A stretch of 6,835 nucleotides of DNA from Bacteroidota bacterium (GTDB lineage Bacteria; Bacteroidota; Bacteroidia; AKYH767-A; JABDAW01), in NCBI GenBank assembly GCA_023251595.1, contig JAHEYM010000029.1:9616-16450 (forward strand), written 5' to 3'. Shown here in pieces: positions 1 through 6,479 of this stretch. The stretch's first letter is position 1; each line of letters starts with the position of its first letter. Below the pieces are notes generated by a model that had not been told where the DNA came from, ran no database searches, and was given only the letters and a program-made list of their open reading frames with translations. A program made the position numbers and the translations under genes.

Positions 1-17
1 TGTACGCATTCTTTAAC

Positions 18-25
18 TAACTTCG
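18..25 (+). promoter_or_regulatory. possible -7 promoter element before obg
   Basis: The sequence TAACTTCG fits the Bacteroidota -7 consensus TAnnTTTG with one mismatch (TTCG for TTTG). It lies 14 nt before the obg ATG, which would leave a leader of only about ten bases. The -33 region falls at or beyond the window edge and cannot be judged. Positions 1-17 show nothing assignable; they could hold the end of an upstream gene. This is a weak call. Confidence 0.25.
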
Positions 26-39
26 CACTAAAGCAAGAA

Positions 40-1032
40 ATGAACTCCAACTTTGGCGATTATGTTAAAATTTGCTGTCGTACAGGACAGGGAGGGGCGG
101 GGTGCGTTCATTTTCATCGCGATAAACTCACATCCAAAGGCGGTCCCGATGGCGGAGACGGAGGCAGAGCTGGCCATATCATCATTCGTGGAAACGAGCA
201 AATGTGGACGCTTCTGCACTTGAAGTACCGCAAACACGTGATCGCGGAAGAGGGTGGAAAGGGCGACAGCTCGCTTTGTACCGGTGCAAATGGCAAAGAT
301 GTTTATCTCGATGTACCGATCGGGACTATCGCGAAAGATGCGGATACAGGTAAATTTTTGTTTGAAATAACTGCGAACGGTCAGGAAGAAATTATCGTTG
401 CCGGCGGAAGAGGTGGAAAGGGAAATGCTTTTTTCAAATCACCTACGCAACAAACGCCTAATTACGCGCAGCCCGGCGATCCCGGAAAAGAAGAATGGAA
501 AATTCTCGAATTAAAATTATTAGCCGATGTCGGTTTAGTTGGATTTCCAAATGCCGGTAAATCGACATTGCTCTCAGTGGTTTCTGCAGCCAAACCGGAA
601 ATTGCGGATTATCCATTTACAACTCTTGTCCCAAATCTCGGCATTGTTGGCTACTATGACAACAAGTCTTTTGTAATGGCTGATATTCCCGGTATCATCG
701 AAGGCGCGCATGCAGGTAAGGGTCTTGGCGTTCGGTTCCTTCGACATATTGAACGAAATTCGGTTCTCCTTTTTATTATTCCCGGCGATTGTAAAGATAT
801 CAGGACTGAATATAATATATTGTTGAATGAACTAAAACAGTATAATCCTGAATTATTGGATAAGGCAAGAGCCATCGGCGTTTCGAAAATGGATTTGCTC
901 GATGATGAACTAATCGAAGCATTCAAAAAAGATATGCCGGAAAAGATTCCGTACGTGTTCTTCTCTTCACACAATAAAATCGGAATTCAGCAGTTGAAAG
1001 ATTTGTTATGGAAACTGTTGACCACCGCATAA
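40..1032 (+). CDS. obg: Obg family GTPase, ribosome assembly and stress
   Basis: This is a P-loop GTPase of the Obg/CgtA family. Family members bind the 50S ribosomal subunit, act in its late assembly and link it to stress signalling; they are cytoplasmic and usually essential. Residues 1-160 form the glycine-rich Obg fold (GGAGCVHF, GGPDGGDGG, GGRGGKGN). The G domain follows: G1 GFPNAGKS at 168-175, G2 FTT at 193-195, G3 DIPG at 215-218, G4 SKMD at 282-285 and G5 SS at 309-310. G4 has Ser in place of the usual Asn; as I recall, this variant is common in Bacteroidota. At 330 residues it is full length for the short form that lacks a C-terminal OCT domain. The ATG at 40 is chosen because NSNFGDYVKI matches the family N-terminus, although the frame stays open to the window start. 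No Shine-Dalgarno is visible (AAGCAAGAA precedes the ATG). In many Bacteroidota obg follows adk; any such neighbour lies outside the window. Confidence 0.97.
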   Translation: MNSNFGDYVKICCRTGQGGAGCVHFHRDKLTSKGGPDGGDGGRAGHIIIRGNEQMWTLLHLKYRKHVIAEEGGKGDSSLCTGANGKDVYLDVPIGTIAKDADTGKFLFEITANGQEEIIVAGGRGGKGNAFFKSPTQQTPNYAQPGDPGKEEWKILELKLLADVGLVGFPNAGKSTLLSVVSAAKPEIADYPFTTLVPNLGIVGYYDNKSFVMADIPGIIEGAHAGKGLGVRFLRHIERNSVLLFIIPGDCKDIRTEYNILLNELKQYNPELLDKARAIGVSKMDLLDDELIEAFKKDMPEKIPYVFFSSHNKIGIQQLKDLLWKLLTTA

Positions 1033-1037
1033 TAATG

Positions 1038-1065
1038 GTAGAGACGTTGCATGCAACGTCTCTGC
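1038..1065. repeat. REP-like palindrome downstream of obg
   Basis: Positions 1040-1063 are a perfect 24-bp palindrome with the half-site AGAGACGTTGCA, starting 7 nt after the obg stop codon. A diverged copy lies at 1661-1685 at the end of the next gene. Similar GTAGAGACGTTGC palindromes are, as I recall, dispersed repeats in several bacterial groups including Bacteroidota and cyanobacteria. It could fold into a strong hairpin in RNA, but no T-run follows, so a terminator role is uncertain. Confidence 0.85.
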
Positions 1066-1093
1066 AATAATTTAGATAAAAAAATAATTAAAT

Positions 1094-1687
1094 TTGGAGA
1101 ATCTTAAATATTGGGATACCGAACTTTTCCTTTTCCTCAATGGGAAGCATTCGGAATTTCTCGATCCGGTAATGATTTTTCTGAGTAATCGTTGGGTCTG
1201 GATACCTGTATATATATTTTTAGCGGTTCTGGTGGTCAACCGCTATCAGAAGAGAGCATGGCTGATTATTCCTTTGGCGTTGGTTTGTGTTACAATAGCC
1301 GATCAGACCTCTTCCGCATTAATTAAAAATATAGTTCAGCGTCCGAGACCCTGTTATGAAGAAAAACTTGCGTCTCAAATTCATTTGATCGGCGATGGTT
1401 GCGGTGGAAAATACGGATTTATTTCTTCTCATGCCTCGAATACTTTTATGCTGGCAACCTTTATTTCATTGTTAATGGCAAAAAGAAGAAGAATCTTTGT
1501 TCCAATTTTATTTACATGGGCGTTTCTGGTTTCCTATTCAAGAATTTATCTTGGCGTTCATTACCCCGGAGATGTAATAAGTGGAATGATACTCGGTTCG
1601 TTCATCGGATGGCTGGGATTCAGACTATATATATATTTATCGAAAAAGATATGGAAAAACGTAGAGACGTTGCACCCAACGTCTTGA
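1094..1687 (+). CDS. PAP2-family membrane phosphatase
   Basis: This is an integral membrane phosphatase of the PAP2 / vanadium-haloperoxidase superfamily. Family members remove phosphate from lipid phosphates such as undecaprenyl pyrophosphate or phosphatidylglycerol phosphate on the outer face of the inner membrane. All three signature motifs are present: K-x6-RP at 78-86 (K78, R85, P86), the PSGH-equivalent at 110-113 reading ISSH with catalytic H113, and SR-x3-G-x-H-x3-D at 149-160 with H156 and D160. Five or six hydrophobic segments span the 197 residues, the usual length. The only usable start is TTG at 1094, because an in-frame TAA lies at 1085 and the next Met (residue 27) would remove the conserved WDTELFLFLNG segment. 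The last eight residues (VETLHPTS) and the stop come from a dispersed repeat at 1661-1685, so the original C-terminus was probably different. The exact substrate cannot be read from sequence. Confidence 0.9.
   Translation: MENLKYWDTELFLFLNGKHSEFLDPVMIFLSNRWVWIPVYIFLAVLVVNRYQKRAWLIIPLALVCVTIADQTSSALIKNIVQRPRPCYEEKLASQIHLIGDGCGGKYGFISSHASNTFMLATFISLLMAKRRRIFVPILFTWAFLVSYSRIYLGVHYPGDVISGMILGSFIGWLGFRLYIYLSKKIWKNVETLHPTS
1661..1685. repeat. second REP-like copy, inside the PAP2 3' end
   Basis: GTAGAGACGTTGCACCCAAC and the five bases after it match the repeat at 1038-1065, with a changed centre. AGACGTTG (1665-1672) pairs with CAACGTCT (1677-1684) across a 4-nt loop. The copy is read in frame as VETLHPTS, and its end provides the TGA stop. 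It therefore forms the C-terminal tail of the PAP2 protein and may also act as a 3'-end RNA hairpin. Confidence 0.85.
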
Positions 1688-1741
1688 GTTATGAGGAGAT
1701 CTTAGAAAGACAAACGTAGTCATCAAAATCGAGAATACAGT

Positions 1742-3394
1742 ATGAAAATAAATAAAATTATTTGGGAACAGAAACTCATAATTTCAGTATTAATTATGTT
1801 GTTATGTCCATCATCATTTTTTGCTCAGAAACCGGTACCTGATACAAAATCTCCGAAATTAATTATTGGGATTGTTGTCGATCAGATGCGCGCCGATTAC
1901 CTGGAACGCTTTAAGGATAAATTTTCAGAAGGCGGATTTAAAAGATTAATGCAACAGGGATTGGTTTGTACAAATACGAATATCAATTATTTTCAAACGG
2001 TCACAGCCCCGGGTCATGCGGCTATATATACAGGTACGACACCTTCCATCAACGGAATTGTTGAAAATGATTGGTTTGATCGTCGTTTAGGTTGGACGAG
2101 GTACTGCGTGGGAGATTCAACTGTAAAATCAGTTGGAACTTATTCAGCAGCGGGAATGATGTCGCCCCGGAATTTGTTTAGTACTACAATTACAGATCAA
2201 CTCAGACTGGCATTCAATTTCAAATCTCGCGTAGTAGGAATTTCTTTGAAAGATCGTGGTGCAATTTTACCGGCAGGTCATTCAGGGAAAGCATTTTGGC
2301 TTGATTACAGCAACGGGAAATTTATTACAAGTTCTTATTATTCCGACGCTCTACCTTCCTGGATAAATGATTTTAATTCAAGATATCTTGTACAAAGTTA
2401 TATGTGTCAAAAATGGAACACGCTTCTTCCAATCGAACAATATACTGAGAGCTCGGCTGATGATGTTCCTTACGAGGCTCCCCTGCACATGGCTGAAGCA
2501 CGTCCGGTCTTTCCTCATGATTTGAATACCTACAACCGGATGGATTTTGATATAATCTCACGCACACCTTTTGGAAATTCACTTCTCAAAGAATTGGCAT
2601 TGGCAGCTATGACAGGCGATTCACTTGGCAAAGGGAATGTTCCCGATTTTCTCACCATTAGTTTCTCGTCAACCGATTATATCGGACATTGGTTTGGAAT
2701 TAATTCAATTGAGCTTGAGGATACTTATCTCCGACTCGATAGAGATATTGCGGAATTGTTGGCTTTTTTAGATAATAATTATGGTAAAGATAATGTGTTG
2801 GTATTTCTTACTGCCGATCACGGTGCAGCGAATAACACACTCTATTCGCACGATCACAATTTGCCGGGTGCGCTGTTTGATGGAAAATCTGTGATTGATT
2901 CATTAAGTTTGTTTTTGAATCGTACCTACGGGAAAGGCGGATTTATATTGGATTATATAAATCAGAGTGTATATCTTGATCGTGCTGTGATTTCAGAAAA
3001 GCATTTGTCAGTCGAAGAAGTAGAAAAAAGTTGTGTTTCTTTTTTAAGCCCGTTGAAAGGAGTGGCAAATGTAACAACTTCTGTTTCCCTCGAAAGTTGT
3101 GATAGTCCGTTTGGTTACGACAAAATGATTCAGAGAGGATATAATAAAAAACGTTCCGGTGATGTAATCCTTACCTTAATGCCGGGCTGGATGGAATGGA
3201 AAGCAACAGGCACAACACATGGTTCACCCTATTCTTATGATACACATGTTCCACTTATTTTTTATGGATGGCATGTGAAGAGCGGCGTACACGACGCACC
3301 CGTCAGCATTACGGATATTGCTCCCACGATCTCAAATTTGTTGCATATACAAGCTCCTTCAGGATGCACAGGAACCGCGATACCGGTCGAATAA
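1742..3394 (+). CDS. pafA: PafA-type secreted alkaline phosphatase
   Basis: This is a Zn-dependent phosphate monoesterase of the alkaline phosphatase superfamily, closest by motif to the Thr-nucleophile PafA group of Bacteroidota, which releases phosphate from organic phosphomonoesters outside the cytoplasm. Residues 1-28 form a signal peptide (basic start, hydrophobic core LIISVLIMLL, likely cleavage after FFA before QK). Active-site residues appear in PafA order: metal ligand D48 (VVDQMR), nucleophile T88 in TVTAPGH, N109, the K170-x-R172 pair in SLKDRGAILPAGH, D312 and H316 in TDYIGH, D359 and H360 in TADHG, and H493 in GTTHGS. Thr at the nucleophile and the KxR pair favour a monoesterase over a nucleotide pyrophosphatase. 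At 550 residues it is complete. It starts 54 nt after the PAP2 stop and ends 19 nt before the MFS gene. The ATG at 1742 is supported by the signal peptide. No Pho box can be recognised. Confidence 0.92.
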   Translation: MKINKIIWEQKLIISVLIMLLCPSSFFAQKPVPDTKSPKLIIGIVVDQMRADYLERFKDKFSEGGFKRLMQQGLVCTNTNINYFQTVTAPGHAAIYTGTTPSINGIVENDWFDRRLGWTRYCVGDSTVKSVGTYSAAGMMSPRNLFSTTITDQLRLAFNFKSRVVGISLKDRGAILPAGHSGKAFWLDYSNGKFITSSYYSDALPSWINDFNSRYLVQSYMCQKWNTLLPIEQYTESSADDVPYEAPLHMAEARPVFPHDLNTYNRMDFDIISRTPFGNSLLKELALAAMTGDSLGKGNVPDFLTISFSSTDYIGHWFGINSIELEDTYLRLDRDIAELLAFLDNNYGKDNVLVFLTADHGAANNTLYSHDHNLPGALFDGKSVIDSLSLFLNRTYGKGGFILDYINQSVYLDRAVISEKHLSVEEVEKSCVSFLSPLKGVANVTTSVSLESCDSPFGYDKMIQRGYNKKRSGDVILTLMPGWMEWKATGTTHGSPYSYDTHVPLIFYGWHVKSGVHDAPVSITDIAPTISNLLHIQAPSGCTGTAIPVE

Positions 3395-3413
3395 ATATAT
3401 ATATATCCGGTTG

Positions 3414-4595
3414 ATGAAAAAGAAAATAATAACTTCCGGAATCCTTATTCTTTCATTCGTCAGTTTTTTTACTGATATTTCAAGCGAAGTTCTTTATCCG
3501 GTCATTCCTGTTTATTTAAAGAGTATAGGGTTTACAGCATTGTGGATTGGTTTGCTGGAAGGTTTTGCTGAAGCATCTGCAGGGCTTAGCAAAGGGATTT
3601 TTGGTGCATGGTCGGATAGAGTTTCCCGGCGTCTGCCTTTTGTGAAAGCAGGATATCTTTTGAGTGCAGTTGCAAAACCGCTTCTTGCAGTTTCTATTCT
3701 TCCTATATGGGTTTTTCTTGTTCGTTTCGCAGATCGTTTGGGAAAAGGAATTCGCTCAGGTGCCAAGGATGCGTTACTCTCGGGTATGACCGAACCGCAG
3801 CATCGTGGTACAGTATTCGGATTTCATCGCGCTGCAGATACACTGGGTGCAACGGTGGGACCAATTCTCGCGATTATTTATTTGCATTCTTATCCCGAAC
3901 ATTATACAAATCTTTTTCTGTTCGCATTCTTTCCAGCCTTATGTGCGTTTGTTCTGCTTTTTATTTTGAAAGAAAAACGAAAAGAAAAAACATTAACAAC
4001 TTCCTCTATAAATCCATTCAGGTTTTTTAATTATTGGAAAAGAGCTGAAATTCAATATAAGAAAATTGTGATTGGATTTTTAGTTTTCACACTCGTCAAC
4101 AGTTCGGACATGTTATTGCTTCTTCTTGCCAAGTCGAAAGGAATATCGGATGAGAATGTGATTGGTGCCTACATATTTTATAATCTCATCTATGCACTTG
4201 CCTCTTGGCCAATTGGAATTTTATCGGACAAAATCGGAATGAGAGTTACCTATATAGTTGGATTGTTTTTATTCGCGATCGTTTATTCAGGGATGGCGTT
4301 CGTAGAAGATCTGAGCTCGATTTATATTCTGTTTTTCATCTACGGACTTTTCGCCGCTTGTAACGAAGGAATCAGTAAAGCATGGATTACAAAAGTTTGT
4401 AAAAAAGAAGAAACCGGCACTGCGATTGGTTTTTTCTCCGGTTTTTCAAGCATCCTCACCCTTGCCGCGAGTAGTTTGACCGGATTAATTTGGGTGACGG
4501 TTTCTCCGGTTGTTGCATTTATGGTTTCGGGAGTTGTGGCTGTGATTGTGATGTTTTACTTCTTGATAATTGTGAAAGAAAGGACTTCTTCATGA
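3414..4595 (+). CDS. MFS transporter (MJ1317-like)
   Basis: This is a major facilitator superfamily permease of 393 residues with about 12 hydrophobic segments, located in the inner membrane. Family-type motifs are visible: a motif-A-like loop GAWSDRVSRR (64-73), the signature ADRLGKGIRSGAKDALL (106-122), the RGTVFGFHRAADTLGA region (131-146) and the second-half loop GILSDKIGMR (268-277). The DRxGKGIR signature is typical of the MJ1317-like MFS group, whose substrates are mostly undefined; drug or metabolite export is possible but not shown. The ATG at 3414 is preferred over an upstream one at 3318, because the latter would overlap the phosphatase gene by 77 nt and add a polar 32-residue leader absent from the family. 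The 19-nt gap suggests cotranscription with the phosphatase. The TGA lies 6 nt before a 180-bp inverted-repeat element. Confidence 0.88.
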   Translation: MKKKIITSGILILSFVSFFTDISSEVLYPVIPVYLKSIGFTALWIGLLEGFAEASAGLSKGIFGAWSDRVSRRLPFVKAGYLLSAVAKPLLAVSILPIWVFLVRFADRLGKGIRSGAKDALLSGMTEPQHRGTVFGFHRAADTLGATVGPILAIIYLHSYPEHYTNLFLFAFFPALCAFVLLFILKEKRKEKTLTTSSINPFRFFNYWKRAEIQYKKIVIGFLVFTLVNSSDMLLLLLAKSKGISDENVIGAYIFYNLIYALASWPIGILSDKIGMRVTYIVGLFLFAIVYSGMAFVEDLSSIYILFFIYGLFAACNEGISKAWITKVCKKEETGTAIGFFSGFSSILTLAASSLTGLIWVTVSPVVAFMVSGVVAVIVMFYFLIIVKERTSS

Positions 4596-4601
4596 CAGTC
4601 T

Positions 4602-4781
4602 CAAGGACACACCCCTGCCCCTCTCGAGAGGGGAATTCTTTCAATTATGATTTGTGCATTAATGATGAAGTTATTAATTTCATAAAAAATTAAATGAATT
4701 TTAAATGTTATAAATTAATGCACTTAACCATAGAAAATGGCAAATCTATTCCCCTATCGAGAGGGGTAGGGGTGTGTCTTG
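4602..4781. repeat. 180-bp inverted-repeat (MITE-like) element
   Basis: Two arms of 33-34 nt (4602-4635 and 4748-4781) are inverted copies that differ by one indel and two substitutions. They begin CAAGGACACACCCC on the left and, reversed, CAAGACACACCCC on the right. Each arm holds its own palindrome: CCCCTCTCGAGAGGGG at 4618-4633 is perfect, and 4751-4766 has one mismatch. The AT-rich centre contains a further perfect pair, GTGCATTAAT (4654-4663) and ATTAATGCAC (4714-4723). The unit could fold as one long hairpin. It fills the gap between two convergent genes, 6 nt from each stop codon, and encodes no credible protein. It may be a non-autonomous mobile repeat that also acts as a two-way transcription terminator. 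Confidence 0.85.
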
Positions 4782-4787
4782 TACTAT

Positions 4788-5810
4788 TTATGCGTATAAA
4801 GTATTCAGTGTGGCAATCGTATATTCCATCATATCATCATTAAAGTCGAGATGTGTTACAAAACGAACCATCTGTTTTGCAGTCTGAGCAGCCTTAATAT
4901 TTTTTGAGGACAACTTCACCAAAAATTCTTCTGCAGTAATACTATCATGCAATTTAAATATAATAATATTTGTCGAAACAGGAAGCAGACTGTCAATCCA
5001 CGGAAGTTTTTTCAGATTTGTTTCGAGAATTTTAGCACGATCATGATCGTCTTTTAATCTTTCTATATGATGGTCGAGTGCATAAATGCCCGCCGCGGCC
5101 AGAAATCCGGCTTGACGCATTCCACCACCCATTACTTTTCTGACTTTTTTTGCTTTTTTAATATTTTCTTTAGTCGATAATAAAACAGAACCGACAGGGG
5201 CGCCCAAACCTTTCGACAAACAGACTGAAACGGTATCAAATAATTTCCCGACCTCCAATGCTTTATATCCACCCGCTGCAAGAGCATTAAATATTCTCGC
5301 TCCATCCAAATGATATTTCAGTCCGTGCGCAGCGCAAATTTTTCCGATACCCTGCAATTCAGATAATGCGTAAAAACTTCCACCACCACGATTGCTGGTA
5401 TTTTCCACGGATACCAGTGAGGTAGTCGTGAAATGTGCGTTCTCCGGATTAATAGAATCTACGACATCCTGAGGTGAGAGACGGCCCAAGTGACCGTTAA
5501 CAGTTCGCACAGAAATTCTTGAGTGAAAGGCAGGTCCACCGGCTTCGTACTTATACACATGTGCCTGAACATCGCAAATCATCTCCTCCTGTGGATGCGT
5601 CAGGATATTGATCGCAATCTGGTTGGTTTGTGTTCCCGAGGGACAAAATATTCCTGCTTCTTTCCCGAAAATTGCAGCAGCTTTTGCCTCTAACGCGTTG
5701 ATTGCCGGATCTTCACCAAAAACATCGTCGCCCACCTCGGTCGAAAACATTGCATCGAGCATGCCTTTCGTGGGTTTGGTTACAGTATCACTTCTTAGGT
5801 CAACTATCAT
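4788..5810 (-). CDS. ltaE: low-specificity L-threonine aldolase
   Basis: This is a PLP-dependent fold-type I enzyme that cleaves L-threonine or L-allo-threonine to glycine and acetaldehyde in the cytoplasm. The N-terminal MIVDLRSDTVTKPT is the family hallmark. Further features are GDDVFGEDP (27-35), the cofactor-phosphate loop SGTQTNQ (58-64), H84 in QAHVYKYE, which would stack on PLP, HLDGAR (167-172) with D169 and R172, and the Schiff-base lysine K200 in CLSKGLGAPVGS. The 340-residue length is normal. The start is the ATG at 5810-5808, giving the exact family N-terminus. The stop lies 6 nt from the inverted-repeat element. The upstream gene on the same strand ends 77 nt away, and a TATTTTTG promoter element lies in that gap, so this gene probably has its own promoter. 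A related role in beta-hydroxy amino acid cleavage is possible; the family assignment is secure. Confidence 0.95.
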   Translation of the reverse strand: MIVDLRSDTVTKPTKGMLDAMFSTEVGDDVFGEDPAINALEAKAAAIFGKEAGIFCPSGTQTNQIAINILTHPQEEMICDVQAHVYKYEAGGPAFHSRISVRTVNGHLGRLSPQDVVDSINPENAHFTTTSLVSVENTSNRGGGSFYALSELQGIGKICAAHGLKYHLDGARIFNALAAGGYKALEVGKLFDTVSVCLSKGLGAPVGSVLLSTKENIKKAKKVRKVMGGGMRQAGFLAAAGIYALDHHIERLKDDHDRAKILETNLKKLPWIDSLLPVSTNIIIFKLHDSITAEEFLVKLSSKNIKAAQTAKQMVRFVTHLDFNDDMMEYTIATLNTLYA

Positions 5811-5813
5811 AAA

Positions 5814-5849
5814 AAAATCGTATTAATGCTTGCGCAAAAATACGATTTT
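5814..5849 (-). terminator. hairpin with T-run just before ltaE start
   Basis: AAAATCGTATT (5814-5824) and AATACGATTTT (5839-5849) form a perfect 11-bp stem around a 14-nt loop. Read on the minus strand, the second arm runs into seven T residues that touch the ltaE ATG. This has the form of an AT-rich intrinsic terminator for the upstream Spy-like gene. The ltaE -7 element lies inside it, so transcripts from that promoter would lack the first arm and would not fold this way. The hairpin is certain as sequence; its function is inferred. Confidence 0.5.
5835..5842 (-). promoter_or_regulatory. ltaE promoter -7 element (TATTTTTG)
   Basis: On the minus strand 5842-5835 reads TATTTTTG followed by CGCA, a perfect match to the Bacteroidota -7 consensus TAnnTTTG. 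Transcription would start around 5830, giving a leader of about 20 nt to the ATG at 5810. No clear TTTG -33 element is visible at the usual spacing; an inverted repeat (5855-5878) covers that area. Confidence 0.6.
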
Positions 5850-5854
5850 CTGAA

Positions 5855-5878
5855 TGTGTTCTACCGTCCCCGAACACA
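5855..5878. promoter_or_regulatory. inverted repeat upstream of ltaE promoter
   Basis: TGTGTTC (5855-5861) and GAACACA (5872-5878) are perfect 7-bp inverted arms with a 10-nt spacer. The pair lies between the end of the Spy-like gene and the ltaE -7 element, about where the -33 region should be. It could be an operator or a small RNA hairpin following the upstream gene. No regulator can be named. Confidence 0.4.
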
Positions 5879-5887
5879 GAGGCTGAA

Positions 5888-6346
5888 TTACTCTTTCGGA
5901 GGAGTTAGCTGTTTCTGATCCGGTTGTTGATTTCCGCCTCTTTTCAGACCGGGTGCACCTTTCATTCCTCTCATTTGTTTCATCTGCTGCACCTTTTCTT
6001 GACGCATTTGTTGGAAGCCCTTCATCTGTTCAGGAGTCAGGACTTTCGCCATATCCGCCTGAAAAGCTTTGTTACGCACTTTGTTATTCTCCTTCATTTG
6101 TTGTTGCTGTGCGCGGATGGCTTTCCGTTCGGTGATGTTCTGTTGTTGACGTGTAATCATCATTTCTCTGACTTTGGCAGTTTGCTCGTCGGTCAGGTTC
6201 AGCTTGGTTTTCATTTCGGTGAGCGACTTGTCGACCCTTTGTTCGGGTGTCATTTTTTGGGGTTTCTGAGCCAGCACGGCTGAACCCTGCATCAGGAATG
6301 TCAATGCTACGATGCATTTCAGTACTTTCATCATGTTCTTTTTCAT
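5888..6346 (-). CDS. secreted Spy/CpxP-like small protein
   Basis: This is a 152-residue exported protein. Residues 1-26 are a signal peptide (MKKNMMK, hydrophobic core, likely cleavage after VLA before QKPQK). The mature part is charged and predicted to be almost wholly helical. It has two LTxxQ-type motifs, LTDEQ (51-55) and LTPEQ (103-107), plus a similar MTPEQ at 32-36. LTxxQ motifs mark the Spy/CpxP superfamily of periplasmic stress proteins and chaperones, and small Bacteroidota proteins of this pattern are common. The region 60-135 is very rich in Gln, Met, Lys and Arg, and the C-terminus is disordered-looking (GGNQQPDQKQLTPP). The periplasmic location is well supported; a chaperone or envelope-stress role is inference. 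The ATG at 6346 gives the best signal peptide, although the internal Met5 or Met6 could also serve. It is divergent from the gene at 6480 across 133 nt in which I see no clear promoter for it. Confidence 0.8.
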   Translation of the reverse strand: MKKNMMKVLKCIVALTFLMQGSAVLAQKPQKMTPEQRVDKSLTEMKTKLNLTDEQTAKVREMMITRQQQNITERKAIRAQQQQMKENNKVRNKAFQADMAKVLTPEQMKGFQQMRQEKVQQMKQMRGMKGAPGLKRGGNQQPDQKQLTPPKE

Positions 6347-6468
6347 GTTTTTATGAGTTAGTGTATACTTATTAGACTAAAAATATGCCAAAATGTTTAA
6401 TGGGTAGTGAAAATATTTTTTTGCCGCCTTAATCTTGTTCCAAATGGGGAGGGAATTTTTATTAATCG

Positions 6469-6476
6469 TACCTTTG
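6469..6476 (+). promoter_or_regulatory. promoter -7 element (TACCTTTG) abutting an ATG
   Basis: TACCTTTG matches the Bacteroidota TAnnTTTG consensus perfectly and is followed by CG, as is common at such sites. It ends 3 nt before the ATG at 6480, so transcription would start on or next to the start codon. A weak -33 candidate (only TG at 6445-6446) is present at approximately the right spacing. Confidence 0.55.
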
Positions 6477-6479
6477 CGT

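Noticed and set aside
3392..3407. ATATATAT run after the phosphatase stop as a promoter or microsatellite
   Set aside because: It is short, common in AT-rich intergenic DNA, and has no accompanying TTTG element.
3318..3413. Longer N-terminus for the MFS transporter starting at 3318
   Set aside because: It would overlap the phosphatase coding region by 77 nt and add a polar leader; the ATG at 3414 gives a normal MFS start just before the first membrane helix.
4490..4693. 67-residue plus-strand frame running from the MFS 3' end into the inverted-repeat element
   Set aside because: It has no recognisable domain, is read through the palindromic arm and overlaps the true transporter frame.
4602..4781. 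CRISPR-like repeat
   Set aside because: There are only two copies, in inverted orientation and palindromic, with no regularly spaced direct repeats.
5924..6283. 119-residue plus-strand frame rich in His, Leu and Phe
   Set aside because: It is the antisense shadow of the Gln/Lys/Met-rich Spy-like gene; the composition is what the reverse complement of such codons gives.
6385..6420. Possible minus-strand promoter (TATTTTCA around 6408-6415) for the Spy-like gene
   Set aside because: It deviates from TAnnTTTG at the key G and has no -33 partner, so it is too weak to annotate.
6435..6479. Longer N-terminus for the 61-residue protein starting at 6435
   Set aside because: The extra 15 residues are hydrophobic and unlike the family, and the TACCTTTG promoter element would lie inside the gene.
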